Shown in pieces: positions 47,989 to 57,332 of a stretch of 64,000 bases of DNA; within the stretch, counting starts at the first letter, position 1; each line of letters begins with the position of its first letter. This stretch comes from Enterobacter vonholyi (GTDB lineage: Bacteria > Pseudomonadota > Gammaproteobacteria > Enterobacterales > Enterobacteriaceae): the NCBI RefSeq assembly GCF_008364555.1, contig NZ_VTUC01000002.1, positions 1 to 64,000 on the forward strand, given 5' to 3'. A program made the position numbers and the translations under genes. The notes beneath the pieces were generated by a model. The model was not told where the DNA came from. It ran no database searches and saw only the letters and a program-made list of their open reading frames with translations.

Positions 47989-48662
47989 GACTTCAGGCTC
48001 CTTTGCGTTAAGCCTTGCAGGATCAGATCGAGATGACAGGCGATGACCTGGCTAATCTGCGCGGCTTTATCCTCATCAAATTGTGTCCAGCCGGTGCGTA
48101 ACAGGATGGTTTCCCTGCCCAGACGGAAGGCCAGAATTTCACCCAGCAGGGCGTGGGTATGCAAAATTGTCTCGGTATCACTGGCGTCCCGCCCGGTATA
48201 GGCGGCGATCAGCCGGGTCAGGTGGGTATGCATCGGAGCAATGACCCGATCGTGTACCCGCTGGTAGGCGGCAGTGGGGGAGAGCTGCTCGCGGGAGATA
48301 AACTTGCTCAGGTTGAGCGTATCGTCGTGCGTCAGCAGGCGGATCATGTTGTGGCAGGCTTTGAGGATCAGCTGGCGGATGGCCTCACGATCGGGCGAGG
48401 GCTGGCCGAGCAGCGCGGTGGCTTCCTCTACGTGCGGGTGAAACTGCGTGCCGATAAAATCGGCAATCCACTCGGCGCAGGCGAGATATAAATCTTCTTT
48501 TGAGCCAAAATAGTAGGTAATAGCCGCAATGTTCTGCCCGGCCAGCGCCGCGATATCGCGCGTGGTTGCATGCAGGCCGTACTCACCAAACTGCGCCAGC
48601 GCGGCGGCGATAAGCTGGTTTTTGGCCTGTTCACCTTTGGTTGTTGTGGGTGTCGTATTCAT
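47985..48662 (-). CDS. cecR: TetR-family repressor CecR
   Basis: CecR (YbiH) represses the ybhGFSR genes and rhlE in E. coli and affects sensitivity to cefoperazone and chloramphenicol. The 225-residue protein has the TetR helix-turn-helix [27 protein letters not shown] (about residues 33-59) and a ligand-binding C-terminal domain. It is the first gene of the operon, divergent from rhlE, and a perfect palindrome stands 15 bp upstream of its start. Confidence 0.95.
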   Translation of the reverse strand: MNTTPTTTKGEQAKNQLIAAALAQFGEYGLHATTRDIAALAGQNIAAITYYFGSKEDLYLACAEWIADFIGTQFHPHVEEATALLGQPSPDREAIRQLILKACHNMIRLLTHDDTLNLSKFISREQLSPTAAYQRVHDRVIAPMHTHLTRLIAAYTGRDASDTETILHTHALLGEILAFRLGRETILLRTGWTQFDEDKAAQISQVIACHLDLILQGLTQRSLKS

Positions 48663-48676
48663 GGCGGCATTAAGAA

Positions 48677-48696
48677 TTAATCAATCGATTGATTAA
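48677..48696. promoter_or_regulatory. Probable CecR operator
   Basis: TTAATCAATCGATTGATTAA is a perfect 20-bp palindrome in the cecR-rhlE divergent region, 15 bp upstream of cecR. A TetR-family operator is expected here, and CecR controls both flanking genes in E. coli. Confidence 0.82.
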
Positions 48697-48867
48697 GATT
48701 ATGCCTGATTCCCGCTAACGTCGAGGGAATGCGGAGGGATATTTTATGCGCCACGTCACAAAAGCTGCTACACTCCGCTCCTTCGCGACATTGTGGTTTT
48801 TGTCCTCTCAATTGTTATATCTCCCTGAAAACTACACCTGTGATGGTCGGGGCGGTTCGGAGTTTTT

Positions 48868-50247
48868 ATGTCTTTTGATTCCCTTGGCCTGAACCCGGAA
48901 ATTCTGCGCGCGATCGCAGAGCAGGGCTACGTTGAGCCAACCCCAATCCAGCAGCAGGCGATCCCCGCCGTTCTTCAGGGACGTGACCTGATGGCCAGCG
49001 CCCAGACCGGCACCGGTAAAACCGCGGGCTTTACCCTGCCGCTGTTAGAGCTGCTGGTAAAAAACCAGCCGCACGCCAAAGGCCGTCGTCCGGTTCGTGC
49101 CCTGATCCTCACCCCAACCCGCGAGCTGGCCGCGCAGATTGGCGAGAACGTGCGTGACTATAGCCGCTATCTCAACATTCGCTCGCTGGTGGTTTTCGGT
49201 GGCGTCAGCATCAACCCGCAGATGATGAAGCTGCGCGGCGGCGTGGACGTGCTCATAGCAACGCCGGGCCGTCTGCTTGATCTCGAACACCAGAACGCGG
49301 TGAAGCTCGATAGCATTGAAATTCTGGTGCTGGACGAAGCCGACCGCATGCTCGACATGGGCTTCATCCATGATATTCGTCGCGTGCTGGCCAAGCTGCC
49401 TGCGCGTCGTCAGAACCTGCTCTTCTCCGCCACCTTCTCCGACGAGATCAAGGCGCTGGCGGAAAAGCTGCTGCATAACCCGCTGGAAGTGGAAGTGGCG
49501 CGCCGCAACACCGCCTCCGAGCAGGTGACGCAGCACGTTCACTTTGTGGATAAAAAGCGCAAGCGGGAACTGCTCTCCCAGATGATAGGCCAGGGTAACT
49601 GGCAGCAGGTGCTGGTCTTTACCCGCACCAAGCACGGTGCCAACCACCTGGCTGAACAGCTGAACAAAGACGGCATCCGCAGTGCGGCGATCCACGGTAA
49701 CAAGAGCCAGGGCGCGCGTACCCGTGCGCTGGCGGACTTCAAGTCCGGCGACATCCGCGTGCTGGTGGCCACCGACATCGCTGCCCGTGGCCTCGACATT
49801 GAAGAGCTGCCGCACGTGGTGAACTACGAGCTGCCAAACGTGCCGGAAGATTACGTGCACCGTATCGGCCGTACCGGCCGTGCGGCGGCCACCGGTGAAG
49901 CGCTCTCTCTGGTTTGCGTGGACGAGCACAAGCTGCTGCGTGACATCGAACGCCTGCTGAAGAAAGAGATCCCGCGCATCGAAACCCCGGGCTATGAAGT
50001 GGACCCGTCAATCAAAGCCGAGCCGATTCAGAACGGTCGTCAGGGCGGTCGCGGTCAGGGCGGCGGCGGTCGCGGCCAGCAGCCGCGTCGTGCCGAAGGT
50101 GGCGCGCCGAAGTTATCCGGCAAACCGCCGCGTCGTAGCAACGACGGCAAACCGGCCGGCGAAAACCCTTGGCGCAGCGGCGAAGGCAAGCCGGCAGGGG
50201 AAGGGCAGCGTCGACGCCGCCCGCGCAAGCCTGCTAACCCGCAGTAA
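48868..50247 (+). CDS. rhlE: DEAD-box RNA helicase RhlE
   Basis: RhlE remodels RNA during ribosome assembly and degradosome action. The 459-residue protein has the Q motif ([14 protein letters not shown]), Walker A AQTGTGKT near residue 46, [20 protein letters not shown], the SAT motif in FSATFSDE and [10 protein letters not shown]-terminal tail of about 80 residues is rich in Gly, Arg and Pro, typical for RNA contact. It is monocistronic and ended by a hairpin. Confidence 0.97.
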   Translation: MSFDSLGLNPEILRAIAEQGYVEPTPIQQQAIPAVLQGRDLMASAQTGTGKTAGFTLPLLELLVKNQPHAKGRRPVRALILTPTRELAAQIGENVRDYSRYLNIRSLVVFGGVSINPQMMKLRGGVDVLIATPGRLLDLEHQNAVKLDSIEILVLDEADRMLDMGFIHDIRRVLAKLPARRQNLLFSATFSDEIKALAEKLLHNPLEVEVARRNTASEQVTQHVHFVDKKRKRELLSQMIGQGNWQQVLVFTRTKHGANHLAEQLNKDGIRSAAIHGNKSQGARTRALADFKSGDIRVLVATDIAARGLDIEELPHVVNYELPNVPEDYVHRIGRTGRAAATGEALSLVCVDEHKLLRDIERLLKKEIPRIETPGYEVDPSIKAEPIQNGRQGGRGQGGGGRGQQPRRAEGGAPKLSGKPPRRSNDGKPAGENPWRSGEGKPAGEGQRRRRPRKPANPQ

Positions 50248-50252
50248 TATGG

Positions 50253-50283
50253 AAGCCCGGTCGTAAAGCCGGGCTTTTCTTTT
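50253..50283 (+). terminator. Terminator of rhlE
   Basis: AAGCCCGG-TCGTAAAG-CCGGGCTT is followed by TTCTTTTT, a few bases after the rhlE stop codon. Confidence 0.88.
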
Positions 50284-50310
50284 TGCGGCAGAGAAGAGAA
50301 AGTGCCACAA

Positions 50311-50330
50311 TAGTGGCTGTTTATACAGTG
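50311..50330. promoter_or_regulatory. Probable LexA box of dinG
   Basis: TAGTGGCTGTTTATACAGTG lies 14 bp before the dinG start, where E. coli dinG has its SOS box. The right half CAG is intact; the left half reads GTG instead of CTG, as E. coli dinG also departs there (TTG). Confidence 0.65.
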
Positions 50331-50344
50331 TTTCAGGTTTTCCG

Positions 50345-52522
50345 ATGGCTTTAACCGCTGCGCTGAAAGCGCAAATTGGCGCATGGTATAAGGCGCTACA
50401 ACAGCAGATCCCCGACTTTATCCCCCGAGCGCCACAGCGGCAGATGATTGCTGACGTGGCAAAAACGCTCGCCGGGGACGACGGGCGACATCTGGCGATT
50501 GAAGCCCCGACCGGCGTCGGGAAAACCCTGTCGTATCTCATTCCCGGCATCGCCATCGCGCGGGAGGAGGACAAAACGCTGGTGGTCAGCACCGCCAACG
50601 TGGCCTTGCAGGACCAGATCTTTAGTAAAGATTTACCGCTGCTGCGCAAAATCATCCCCGACCTGCGGTTTACGGCCGCCTTCGGCCGTGGGCGCTACGT
50701 CTGCCCGCGTAATCTGGCAGGGCTTGCCAGCAGCGAGGCGTCGCAACAGGATTTGTTGGCGTTCCTCGACGACGATCTCACGCCAAACAACAAAGCCGAG
50801 CAGGAGCTCTGCGCAACGCTTAAAGGCGATCTTGATGGCTATAAGTGGGACGGCCTGCGCGATCACACCGATAAAGCCATCAGCGACGATCTGTGGCGCA
50901 GGCTGAGCACCGACAAAGCCAGCTGTCTGAACCGCAACTGTCACTACTACCGCGAATGCCCGTTCTTCGTCGCGCGGCGCGAAATTCAGGAAGCCGAAGT
51001 GGTGGTGGCTAACCACGCCCTGGTGATGGCGGCGCTGGAGAGCGAAGCGGTGCTGCCGGAGCCGAAAAACCTGCTGCTGGTGCTCGACGAAGGACACCAT
51101 CTGCCCGACGTGGCGCGCGACGCGCTGGAGATGAGCGCGGAAATTACCGCGCCCTGGTTCCGCCTGCAGCTGGATCTCTTCTGCAAGCTTGTCGCCACCT
51201 GCATGGAGCAGTTCCGCCCGAAAACCACGCCGCCGCTGGCGGTACCGGAGCGTCTGAGCGACCACTGTGAAGAGGTTTACAGCCTTATCTCGTCTCTGAA
51301 CAACATCCTGAATCTTTATCTTCCGGCAACCCAGGAGGCCGAACACCGTTTTGCCATGGGCGAACTGCCGGACGAGGTGATGGAGATCTGCCAGCAGCTG
51401 GCGAAGCATCTGGAAAAGCTGCGCGGGCTGGCGGAGATGTTCTTAAACGATCTCAGCGAGAAAACCGGCACCCATGACGTTGTTCGCCTGCACCGTATCC
51501 TTCTGCAAATGAACCGTGCGCTGGGGATGTTCGAAGCGCAGAGCAAGCTCTGGCGGCTGGCCTCGATGGCGCAGGCATCGGGCGCGCCGGTCACCAAATG
51601 GGCCACCCGTGAAGTGCGGGACGGCCAGGTGCATCTCTTTTTCCACTGCGTGGGCATCCGCGTGGCCGATCAGCTGGAAAAACTCATCTGGCGCAGCGTG
51701 CCGCATGTGGTGGTGACCTCCGCCACGCTGCGCTCCCTGAACAGCTTCTCGCGGCTGCAGGAGATGAGCGGCCTGAAAGAGAAAGCGGGCGATCGTTTTG
51801 TCGCGCTGGATTCGCCGTTTAACCACTGCGAGCAGGGTAAGCTGGTGATCCCGCGCATGAAATTCGAGCCGCTCATCGACAATGAAGAGCAGCACATTGC
51901 GGAAATGGCGGCCTACTTCCGCGAACAGGTTGAGAGCAGGAAATACCCTGGCATGCTGGTGCTGTTTGCCAGCGGACGCGCGATGCAGTGCTTCCTGGAG
52001 CACGTCACCGATCTGCGTTTATTGCTGCTGGTCCAGGGCGATCAGCCGCGCTACCGGCTGGTGGAAACGCACCGCAAACGCATTGATAACGGCGAGCGCA
52101 GCGTGCTGGTGGGATTACAGTCCTTCGCGGAAGGTCTGGATTTGAAGGGCGATTACCTGACGCAGGTGCATATCCATAAAATCGCCTTCCCGCCTATCGA
52201 CAGCCCGGTGGTGATCACCGAAGGGGAGTGGCTGAAAAGCCTCAACCGCTATCCGTTTGAGGTGCAGAGTTTACCTGCGGCATCGTTTAACCTGATTCAG
52301 CAGGTCGGTCGCTTGATTCGTAGCCACGGCTGCTGGGGGGAGGTGGTGATTTATGACAAACGTCTGCTCACCAAAAATTACGGCCAACGGCTACTGAACG
52401 CTCTGCCGATCTTCCCGATCGAGCAGCCGGAGGTGCCCGAGATAAAAAAACGCCCGGCAAAACCAGCCGCCGGGCGCAAGAAAAGCATCCGTGCTAAGGG
52501 GCGCAGTCCTACTGGTAAATGA
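50345..52522 (+). CDS. dinG: ATP-dependent DNA helicase DinG
   Basis: DinG is an SOS-induced 5'-3' helicase of the XPD group that unwinds R-loops, forks and quadruplexes. The 725-residue protein has Walker A EAPTGVGKT near residue 53, the four [4Fe-4S] cysteines Cys120, Cys194, Cys199 and Cys205, the DEGH box in VLDEGHHLPD and QQVGRLIRS near the end. The last about 30 residues are basic (KKRPAKPAAGRKK and on); their codons also form the terminator of the convergent fimbrial operon. Its end overlaps the last pilin gene by 14 bp. Confidence 0.96.
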   Translation: MALTAALKAQIGAWYKALQQQIPDFIPRAPQRQMIADVAKTLAGDDGRHLAIEAPTGVGKTLSYLIPGIAIAREEDKTLVVSTANVALQDQIFSKDLPLLRKIIPDLRFTAAFGRGRYVCPRNLAGLASSEASQQDLLAFLDDDLTPNNKAEQELCATLKGDLDGYKWDGLRDHTDKAISDDLWRRLSTDKASCLNRNCHYYRECPFFVARREIQEAEVVVANHALVMAALESEAVLPEPKNLLLVLDEGHHLPDVARDALEMSAEITAPWFRLQLDLFCKLVATCMEQFRPKTTPPLAVPERLSDHCEEVYSLISSLNNILNLYLPATQEAEHRFAMGELPDEVMEICQQLAKHLEKLRGLAEMFLNDLSEKTGTHDVVRLHRILLQMNRALGMFEAQSKLWRLASMAQASGAPVTKWATREVRDGQVHLFFHCVGIRVADQLEKLIWRSVPHVVVTSATLRSLNSFSRLQEMSGLKEKAGDRFVALDSPFNHCEQGKLVIPRMKFEPLIDNEEQHIAEMAAYFREQVESRKYPGMLVLFASGRAMQCFLEHVTDLRLLLLVQGDQPRYRLVETHRKRIDNGERSVLVGLQSFAEGLDLKGDYLTQVHIHKIAFPPIDSPVVITEGEWLKSLNRYPFEVQSLPAASFNLIQQVGRLIRSHGCWGEVVIYDKRLLTKNYGQRLLNALPIFPIEQPEVPEIKKRPAKPAAGRKKSIRAKGRSPTGK
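52444..52477 (-). terminator. Fimbrial operon terminator inside the dinG coding end
   Basis: On the minus strand CGCCCGG and CCGGGCG form a hairpin followed by seven T. It lies about 30 bp past the stop codon of the last pilin gene and wholly within the 3' coding part of dinG. Confidence 0.8.
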
Positions 52523-53012
52523 AGGTTACCTGTACCACGCTGCTGAACGTTCCTGCCGTGACCGGCAATGAGGTGGCGTAATAGCGAGCGGCCAGCGGGA
52601 AATCCGCCGTGTGATTGTTCTGGTTGATCAGCACGCTGAAGCTGGCGTCCGGGGCAAGCGAGATCTGATCCTGCGGGTCGGCAAGCTCCAGCGCCAGTCC
52701 TTTCGCGGTTCCGGTGCTGGCGAATTTAGTCGGATGAAGGCTGTCTGGCTGACCGTGAAAGGTGGCCGTGGCCAGCACGGAAGTGGTTGGGCATTTTGAC
52801 AGGGTTAAGTCGAATGATTTCCATTGTCCGGTATCGCCCACATCCTTAAAATCGCCGGTATTCGCGTTGCCCAGATTGACCGTCAGGTTCTGGCTGGCGC
52901 TGTCCACCTGGCAGGCGTTGGCGTAAATGTTTCCGCGAACATCGAGTTGAATTTCTTCCGCCAGGCTCTGGCTGGCCACTCCAAGCAGTAAAAGGGTTAT
53001 TATCGTTTTCAT
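52509..53012 (-). CDS. Minor fimbrial subunit
   Basis: The 167-residue protein has a short signal peptide ending SQSLAEE (cleavage after LA) and a FimA-type pilin domain. Two cysteines (in NACQVD and LSKCPTT) are spaced for the usual disulfide, and the C-terminal strand is VVQVTFIYQ with the penultimate aromatic of pilins. It is the last gene of the operon and overlaps the preceding adhesin gene by four bases (ATGA). Its role as adaptor, anchor or minor shaft subunit cannot be told. Confidence 0.85.
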   Translation of the reverse strand: MKTIITLLLLGVASQSLAEEIQLDVRGNIYANACQVDSASQNLTVNLGNANTGDFKDVGDTGQWKSFDLTLSKCPTTSVLATATFHGQPDSLHPTKFASTGTAKGLALELADPQDQISLAPDASFSVLINQNNHTADFPLAARYYATSLPVTAGTFSSVVQVTFIYQ

Positions 53013-54004
53013 TTGTAGGCTACCGTAATGGTTGCGACGGCATTCGCCGTTCCGGGCGTCACCTCCGAACTGGTTTGTTCGTAAGAGACGCTGAAGGGAT
53101 ATTGCGACTGGACATTGGCATAGGCGGTAAAGGTATTCATATATTGCCCGAAAACAGGTATCTGACCGTTAAAGAGCATTTTCACCCCCACGCCGGTGGC
53201 GACGCCGCTTTCCGGCGTTAATTTGATCACGCCGGGAAAATTCGTTTCATAGCCATTGGCACTGGTGATCATCATTTCCGGCTGTACATCCCGATCGCAG
53301 AGCATGCCGATATTGAATACCGACTGTGAGACCAGGGTTCCCGGACCGGTAAAACGGCTCACCGGAAAATCACCCAGCGTTACGGTCAGGGATTTAGGTG
53401 ACACCGAACAGGTCACTGCTTTTACCTGAACATTACCTGAGTAAGAGAGGGTATTAGGGTCACCCAGGGCCTCATTGCGTCCAACTTCAAGGTTGAATTG
53501 CGTATTGCTCATCGTCAGTGCGCCTGAAGCCACGGTTTCGCTGGTTTTTACCAGTTCCAGCATCACGTCAAAGCTAAAGGGGATGGTAGAGTCGCTGTTT
53601 ATCGTACCGGAGACCTGGCCTACGGGCACGTTCGCCGAACAAATCTGGTCCGCCGCGCCAGTCACGCGCTGTCCTTTATCATTTCTTAGCGAGATGCCGA
53701 TACCAGCAACGCCTGTTTCATAGACGCCAGGGAGCCCGGGGATCTCTTTGCCGAAGCCGTTGTAGCACGCGATGATTGGCTGACCCGCATCTGGCGCGTA
53801 GTAACAGTTTCCCGATATTTGCACGGTGCGTTCAGTTCCCGGAATGGTCGAACCTACGGGCAGGCTGGTGGAGACTGAAACCGACGTTAATGATAGTAGC
53901 GCGGGCAGGCTCGGCGATTGGCAAGAAGCTTTCGCGTGCGGCATAAAGAGTGCCGCCGTCGCCAGAACTAAAAGTAAGAAAAATGATTTTGCTATCTGCA
54001 TCAT
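53009..54004 (-). CDS. Probable two-domain fimbrial tip adhesin
   Basis: The 331-residue protein has a signal peptide (MMQIAKSFFLLLVLATAALFM to AKA), an N-terminal region of about 170 residues with several cysteines (CQSP, GNCYYAPD, IIACYNGFG), and a C-terminal pilin domain. The pilin domain runs from VKAVTCSVSPKSLTVTLGDF to the final strand ATITVAYK. This is the length and layout of FimH-type adhesins. Two ATGs occur in a row (54004 and 54001), 18 bases after the usher stop. The receptor cannot be predicted. Confidence 0.8.
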   Translation of the reverse strand: MMQIAKSFFLLLVLATAALFMPHAKASCQSPSLPALLSLTSVSVSTSLPVGSTIPGTERTVQISGNCYYAPDAGQPIIACYNGFGKEIPGLPGVYETGVAGIGISLRNDKGQRVTGAADQICSANVPVGQVSGTINSDSTIPFSFDVMLELVKTSETVASGALTMSNTQFNLEVGRNEALGDPNTLSYSGNVQVKAVTCSVSPKSLTVTLGDFPVSRFTGPGTLVSQSVFNIGMLCDRDVQPEMMITSANGYETNFPGVIKLTPESGVATGVGVKMLFNGQIPVFGQYMNTFTAYANVQSQYPFSVSYEQTSSEVTPGTANAVATITVAYK

Positions 54005-54021
54005 GATCGGTCCGGTGTTAA

Positions 54022-56565
54022 TCAGTGACACTGCGCCGCAGCGTTAATAATGTTGGTGTTATCCTTCTCTTGCATCAGGGCGTAATCGGCGACGCAATGC
54101 TCGCTCCGCTCCTTACCCCAGGAAACGAAAAGGCGTCCGTGCTGCGGCAGTCCGGTGAGATACACCAGTCCATCGTTACCGACGATAAATTCACTGCTCT
54201 TATCTTCCGTGGTGACCGTTGCGCCGAAGGGCAGCGGTTTGTCTTTCCAGGCCAGCGTCATTAAGACGCGGTTGCCCACGCGAGTATCGAAGCTGGCGCG
54301 AACTATCGCGCCGCGTGTTGGCGTAACCGTCTGCGAGGCGTGCGTCACGTCGGCATCTTCTGGCAGTGTCTCCGTGTCCAGCGAAATTGGGGTGTGATGC
54401 CACGGAGTGACAAACGGCACCAGCGTATAGCCGCGATAGTCCGTTTCCACGCCCGTCTGGTTGGCAACGTGTGTGCCATGCGTGCCCGGCGCTTTAATCA
54501 GCACCACGGTTTCTCCCAGGGTCTGACCGAAGGTGATGCCGTCAGAGTGGGCGACAATGCCGCCCTGGATCCCGGCGTTCACGGTGTGCTGATGGCTGTC
54601 CTGGCTTACGCCGCCGTGCACTTCACCGTAGGTGCCTTTGTAATCCGCATTCATACTGGTGGCGGTGTTGTTATTGGCGCTGTCCAGCCCCTGCTGAACG
54701 TTCCAGCTCAGCTTGTCTCCCTCCAGCGCGGTACCATTCAGGCCCAGGTTGTGGGTGGTGCCGTCTTTACTGTTGTTCAGGCTGTAGTTTGCCCAGGTGT
54801 TAGGCAGCCAGCGGTCGAGTGGAACCGACACGTTGAGGCCGATTTGTCGGTCATAGCTGATGGATTTACCGTCCTCGTCCGTGTCGTTGCTGTTTTTATT
54901 GACGCTGTAGCTCAGGCTATAGCTCACGCCGTGCCAGCTGTTGTTGTAGTTAACACTCAGGGAGGTCATATCCTGACTCTGGCTCCAGTAACGCTCTTTC
55001 ACCAGGCTTAGCGTCACCGAACCCCACTTGTCGCCCAGGGTCTGGTCGATGGTGGCCTCCGCCCGCGAGCGGCGCTGCTGTGGAGCGGACCAGTCGTTTG
55101 CACTGGTCCAGGACTCCATGGTGTCCTGCAGGGTATAAAAACCTTTGCTGTTGTAGCGATAACCCGCCAGCGAAAAGTTAGTGCCGGTCTCGGTAAAATT
55201 TTTGCTGTAGCGCAGGCGAAGGGATTGCCCTTTGCTGGTTTTGCGCTTTTTCAGTAACGCTTTGGCGCGGGTAACGTCGACGGAGAACGCTCCGAGATCG
55301 CCAAAGTTTTTCCCTGCGCCGAGCGCGGCGGAGTGGTAATGCGAACTCTGTTGCGTACCGCCGTAAACGGTGACGCCGTGTGACAGGCCATAGATGGCGC
55401 TTCCCTGGGCGAAAGGGGTCTTTTCAACCTCTTTATCGTATGAACGGTAGCGCCCCGCAGCGACGCTGTACTTCAGGTGTTTTTCCCGCTGCAGCACCGG
55501 CACGGAGGCAAACGGCACCACGAAATGACTCTCGCTACCGTCGGTCTCTTTTACCGTGACGTTCAGATCGCCGCTGCTGCCGGTAGGGTAGAGATCGTTA
55601 ATCTCAAACGCGCCTGGGGCGACGGTGTTTTGGTAGATAACGTAGCCATTCTGGCGAACCACCACCTGGGCGTTACTGTGCGCCGTACCGCGTACCACCG
55701 GGGCATACCCGCGCTCGCTGTCCGGCAGCATGTCGCTTTCGGTAGCCAGCTGTGCGCCAGTGTAAGAGACACTGTCGAAAACGTCGGCCTGGGTGCTGCT
55801 CTGTCCCACGGTCAGCTCGCTCTTCAGCCCCACGATATCGCGCTGGGCATAGGTATAGACCGTGTTCAGCTTGCCGTCGTCCTGACCGCCATCCGAATTG
55901 TGGTTCCAGGTGCTGTAATTACGCACGCGCCAGGCACCAATGTTAAAACCGGGGCGCAGGTTAATAAACTGGCTGCTGTTGTCCGCTTCCCCTTGCTGGC
56001 GAGCGCGGCTTTGGCTGGCGTTAACGCTATAGTTCAGGATGCCCGCGGTGATCCCTTCGTCATACTCTTTCGGATCGATGTAGCCGCGAGGCACCTGGCC
56101 CAGAGCTGACTGGGGAATACTCAGCAGTAGTTGCTGGTTTTTGATGCGGAAAGTTGCCGAGGCCGAAGGAATGGCGCTGAGGTCCGCGCATTCCCCTTTT
56201 GCCGCCAGCTTTGGATAATCTTTGGTTTTGATGCCCAGACGCGTTAATTCATCCAGACTCAGGCAAGGCTGCAGGGAATCATCTCCCTGGGCATCTTTTT
56301 GTAATGTAAAAAGGACGTCACGTGTGTCGATTTTATTGTTATTGACGAACACCGTGACCTGATATTTACCTGGCGCCTGACCGGGACCTTTTTCATAAAC
56401 AGAGAGATCGGTCTTTGCCTGTTCTGGATTATCAATATCCAGCAGGGCAGGGTTAAAATAATCATCAGCGTGGGCCTGCAGCGCGCAGCATGTCACCGCT
56501 ATTCCAAAAAAAGTGGGCAGCATTTCACGCAGTCGACGTAATAGCGGCTTATTTGTGCTGTACAT
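54022..56565 (-). CDS. Fimbrial outer-membrane usher
   Basis: The usher assembles and exports pilin subunits. The 847-residue protein has a signal peptide (FFGIAVTCCALQAHA) and the N-terminal chaperone-subunit binding domain beginning DDYFNPALLDI. It then has the beta-barrel with plug (GARGTAHSNAQVVVRQNGYVIY region near 290), and C-terminal domains with YTLVPFVTPWHHTPISLD and FGATVTTEDKSSEFIVGNDGLVYLTGL. The terminal cysteines match the usher family pattern. It lies between the chaperone and adhesin genes. Confidence 0.93.
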   Translation of the reverse strand: MYSTNKPLLRRLREMLPTFFGIAVTCCALQAHADDYFNPALLDIDNPEQAKTDLSVYEKGPGQAPGKYQVTVFVNNNKIDTRDVLFTLQKDAQGDDSLQPCLSLDELTRLGIKTKDYPKLAAKGECADLSAIPSASATFRIKNQQLLLSIPQSALGQVPRGYIDPKEYDEGITAGILNYSVNASQSRARQQGEADNSSQFINLRPGFNIGAWRVRNYSTWNHNSDGGQDDGKLNTVYTYAQRDIVGLKSELTVGQSSTQADVFDSVSYTGAQLATESDMLPDSERGYAPVVRGTAHSNAQVVVRQNGYVIYQNTVAPGAFEINDLYPTGSSGDLNVTVKETDGSESHFVVPFASVPVLQREKHLKYSVAAGRYRSYDKEVEKTPFAQGSAIYGLSHGVTVYGGTQQSSHYHSAALGAGKNFGDLGAFSVDVTRAKALLKKRKTSKGQSLRLRYSKNFTETGTNFSLAGYRYNSKGFYTLQDTMESWTSANDWSAPQQRRSRAEATIDQTLGDKWGSVTLSLVKERYWSQSQDMTSLSVNYNNSWHGVSYSLSYSVNKNSNDTDEDGKSISYDRQIGLNVSVPLDRWLPNTWANYSLNNSKDGTTHNLGLNGTALEGDKLSWNVQQGLDSANNNTATSMNADYKGTYGEVHGGVSQDSHQHTVNAGIQGGIVAHSDGITFGQTLGETVVLIKAPGTHGTHVANQTGVETDYRGYTLVPFVTPWHHTPISLDTETLPEDADVTHASQTVTPTRGAIVRASFDTRVGNRVLMTLAWKDKPLPFGATVTTEDKSSEFIVGNDGLVYLTGLPQHGRLFVSWGKERSEHCVADYALMQEKDNTNIINAAAQCH

Positions 56566-56589
56566 GATTATTCAGGCGTCAACAGAGTA

Positions 56590-57264
56590 TTAACGAACGG
56601 ATGCAGACCAGGTTTTACTGATGCTTCCGTAATCGGTAATGACCGACCAGCTTACGGTGTTACCGCTCATATTTGTCGGAAGAGCAAAGCGGGTAGAGGT
56701 ATTTGGCACAGCCCAGGTCGCTTTTGCTACTTTTTGGCCGTTCAGCGTAACGCTCTGGAAATTCATATAGAAAGGCGTGGGGTTGTTTACCACCAGATCA
56801 TTGCCTTCGCGGTGCCATTCCAGTTTGTCAGCAACTTCTTCGGGTTTTCCTTTAATCGATGCAGGGCGATACAGCAATTTAATTCGGGTGTTAATGGCTA
56901 TTTGTAATGTATTAATGCCCTCTTCATGGCTTGAAGAAGGAATGGCTTTAATATTTAACCAGTACAACGACTCGCGGTCTTCTGGCATATTTCCGCCGGT
57001 ACGAACCACACGCAACACGTTATCTTCTTTAGCGTTCAGACGGAACAGCGGTGGAGTAATCAGAAATGGCGCTTTACCGCCTTTTTTCAAACCGGTATCC
57101 ACCCAGGACTGTACCAGATAGTTAATCTCATCCGGATTGGAAATCCCAATCGAAGACTCTTTTTTCTCTCCCTGATAAACCAGTCGAGTGCCATTAATAA
57201 TCACACCTGCATGGGCTGTTACTGCGGTCAGTAAAAGTGCGCTTAATAAATAACTGTGTCGCAT
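56590..57264 (-). CDS. Periplasmic fimbrial chaperone
   Basis: The 224-residue protein has a signal peptide (LLSALLLTAVTAHA) and the PapD/FimC two-domain immunoglobulin fold. It has GVIINGTRLVYQGEKK with the conserved strand arginine, ITPPLFRLNAKEDNVLRVVRTGG (G1 strand, short-loop FGS type) and YWLNIKAIP. It holds pilins by donor-strand complementation until the usher takes them. It lies 24 bp upstream of the usher gene. Confidence 0.92.
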   Translation of the reverse strand: MRHSYLLSALLLTAVTAHAGVIINGTRLVYQGEKKESSIGISNPDEINYLVQSWVDTGLKKGGKAPFLITPPLFRLNAKEDNVLRVVRTGGNMPEDRESLYWLNIKAIPSSSHEEGINTLQIAINTRIKLLYRPASIKGKPEEVADKLEWHREGNDLVVNNPTPFYMNFQSVTLNGQKVAKATWAVPNTSTRFALPTNMSGNTVSWSVITDYGSISKTWSASVR

Positions 57265-57268
57265 AAAT

Positions 57269-57330
57269 CTGTCTCAATGAAAGAGGAAATATTAGCCTTC
57301 GCATGAAGAAGAATATCTCCTCATTGATCG
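57269..57330 (-). other. Intercistronic hairpin between pilin and chaperone genes
   Basis: CAATGA at 57275 pairs with TCATTG at 57321, and AGGA/AATATT-type inner arms pair further in, leaving a loop near 57294-57311. It fills the gap after the major pilin gene and lacks a T run. It may stabilise the pilin message or lower downstream expression, as in other fimbrial operons. Confidence 0.45.
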
Positions 57331-57332
57331 TA

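Noticed and set aside
54340-55011. A 223-codon frame antisense to the usher gene.
   Set aside because: It is a by-product of usher codon use; the usher is intact and conserved.
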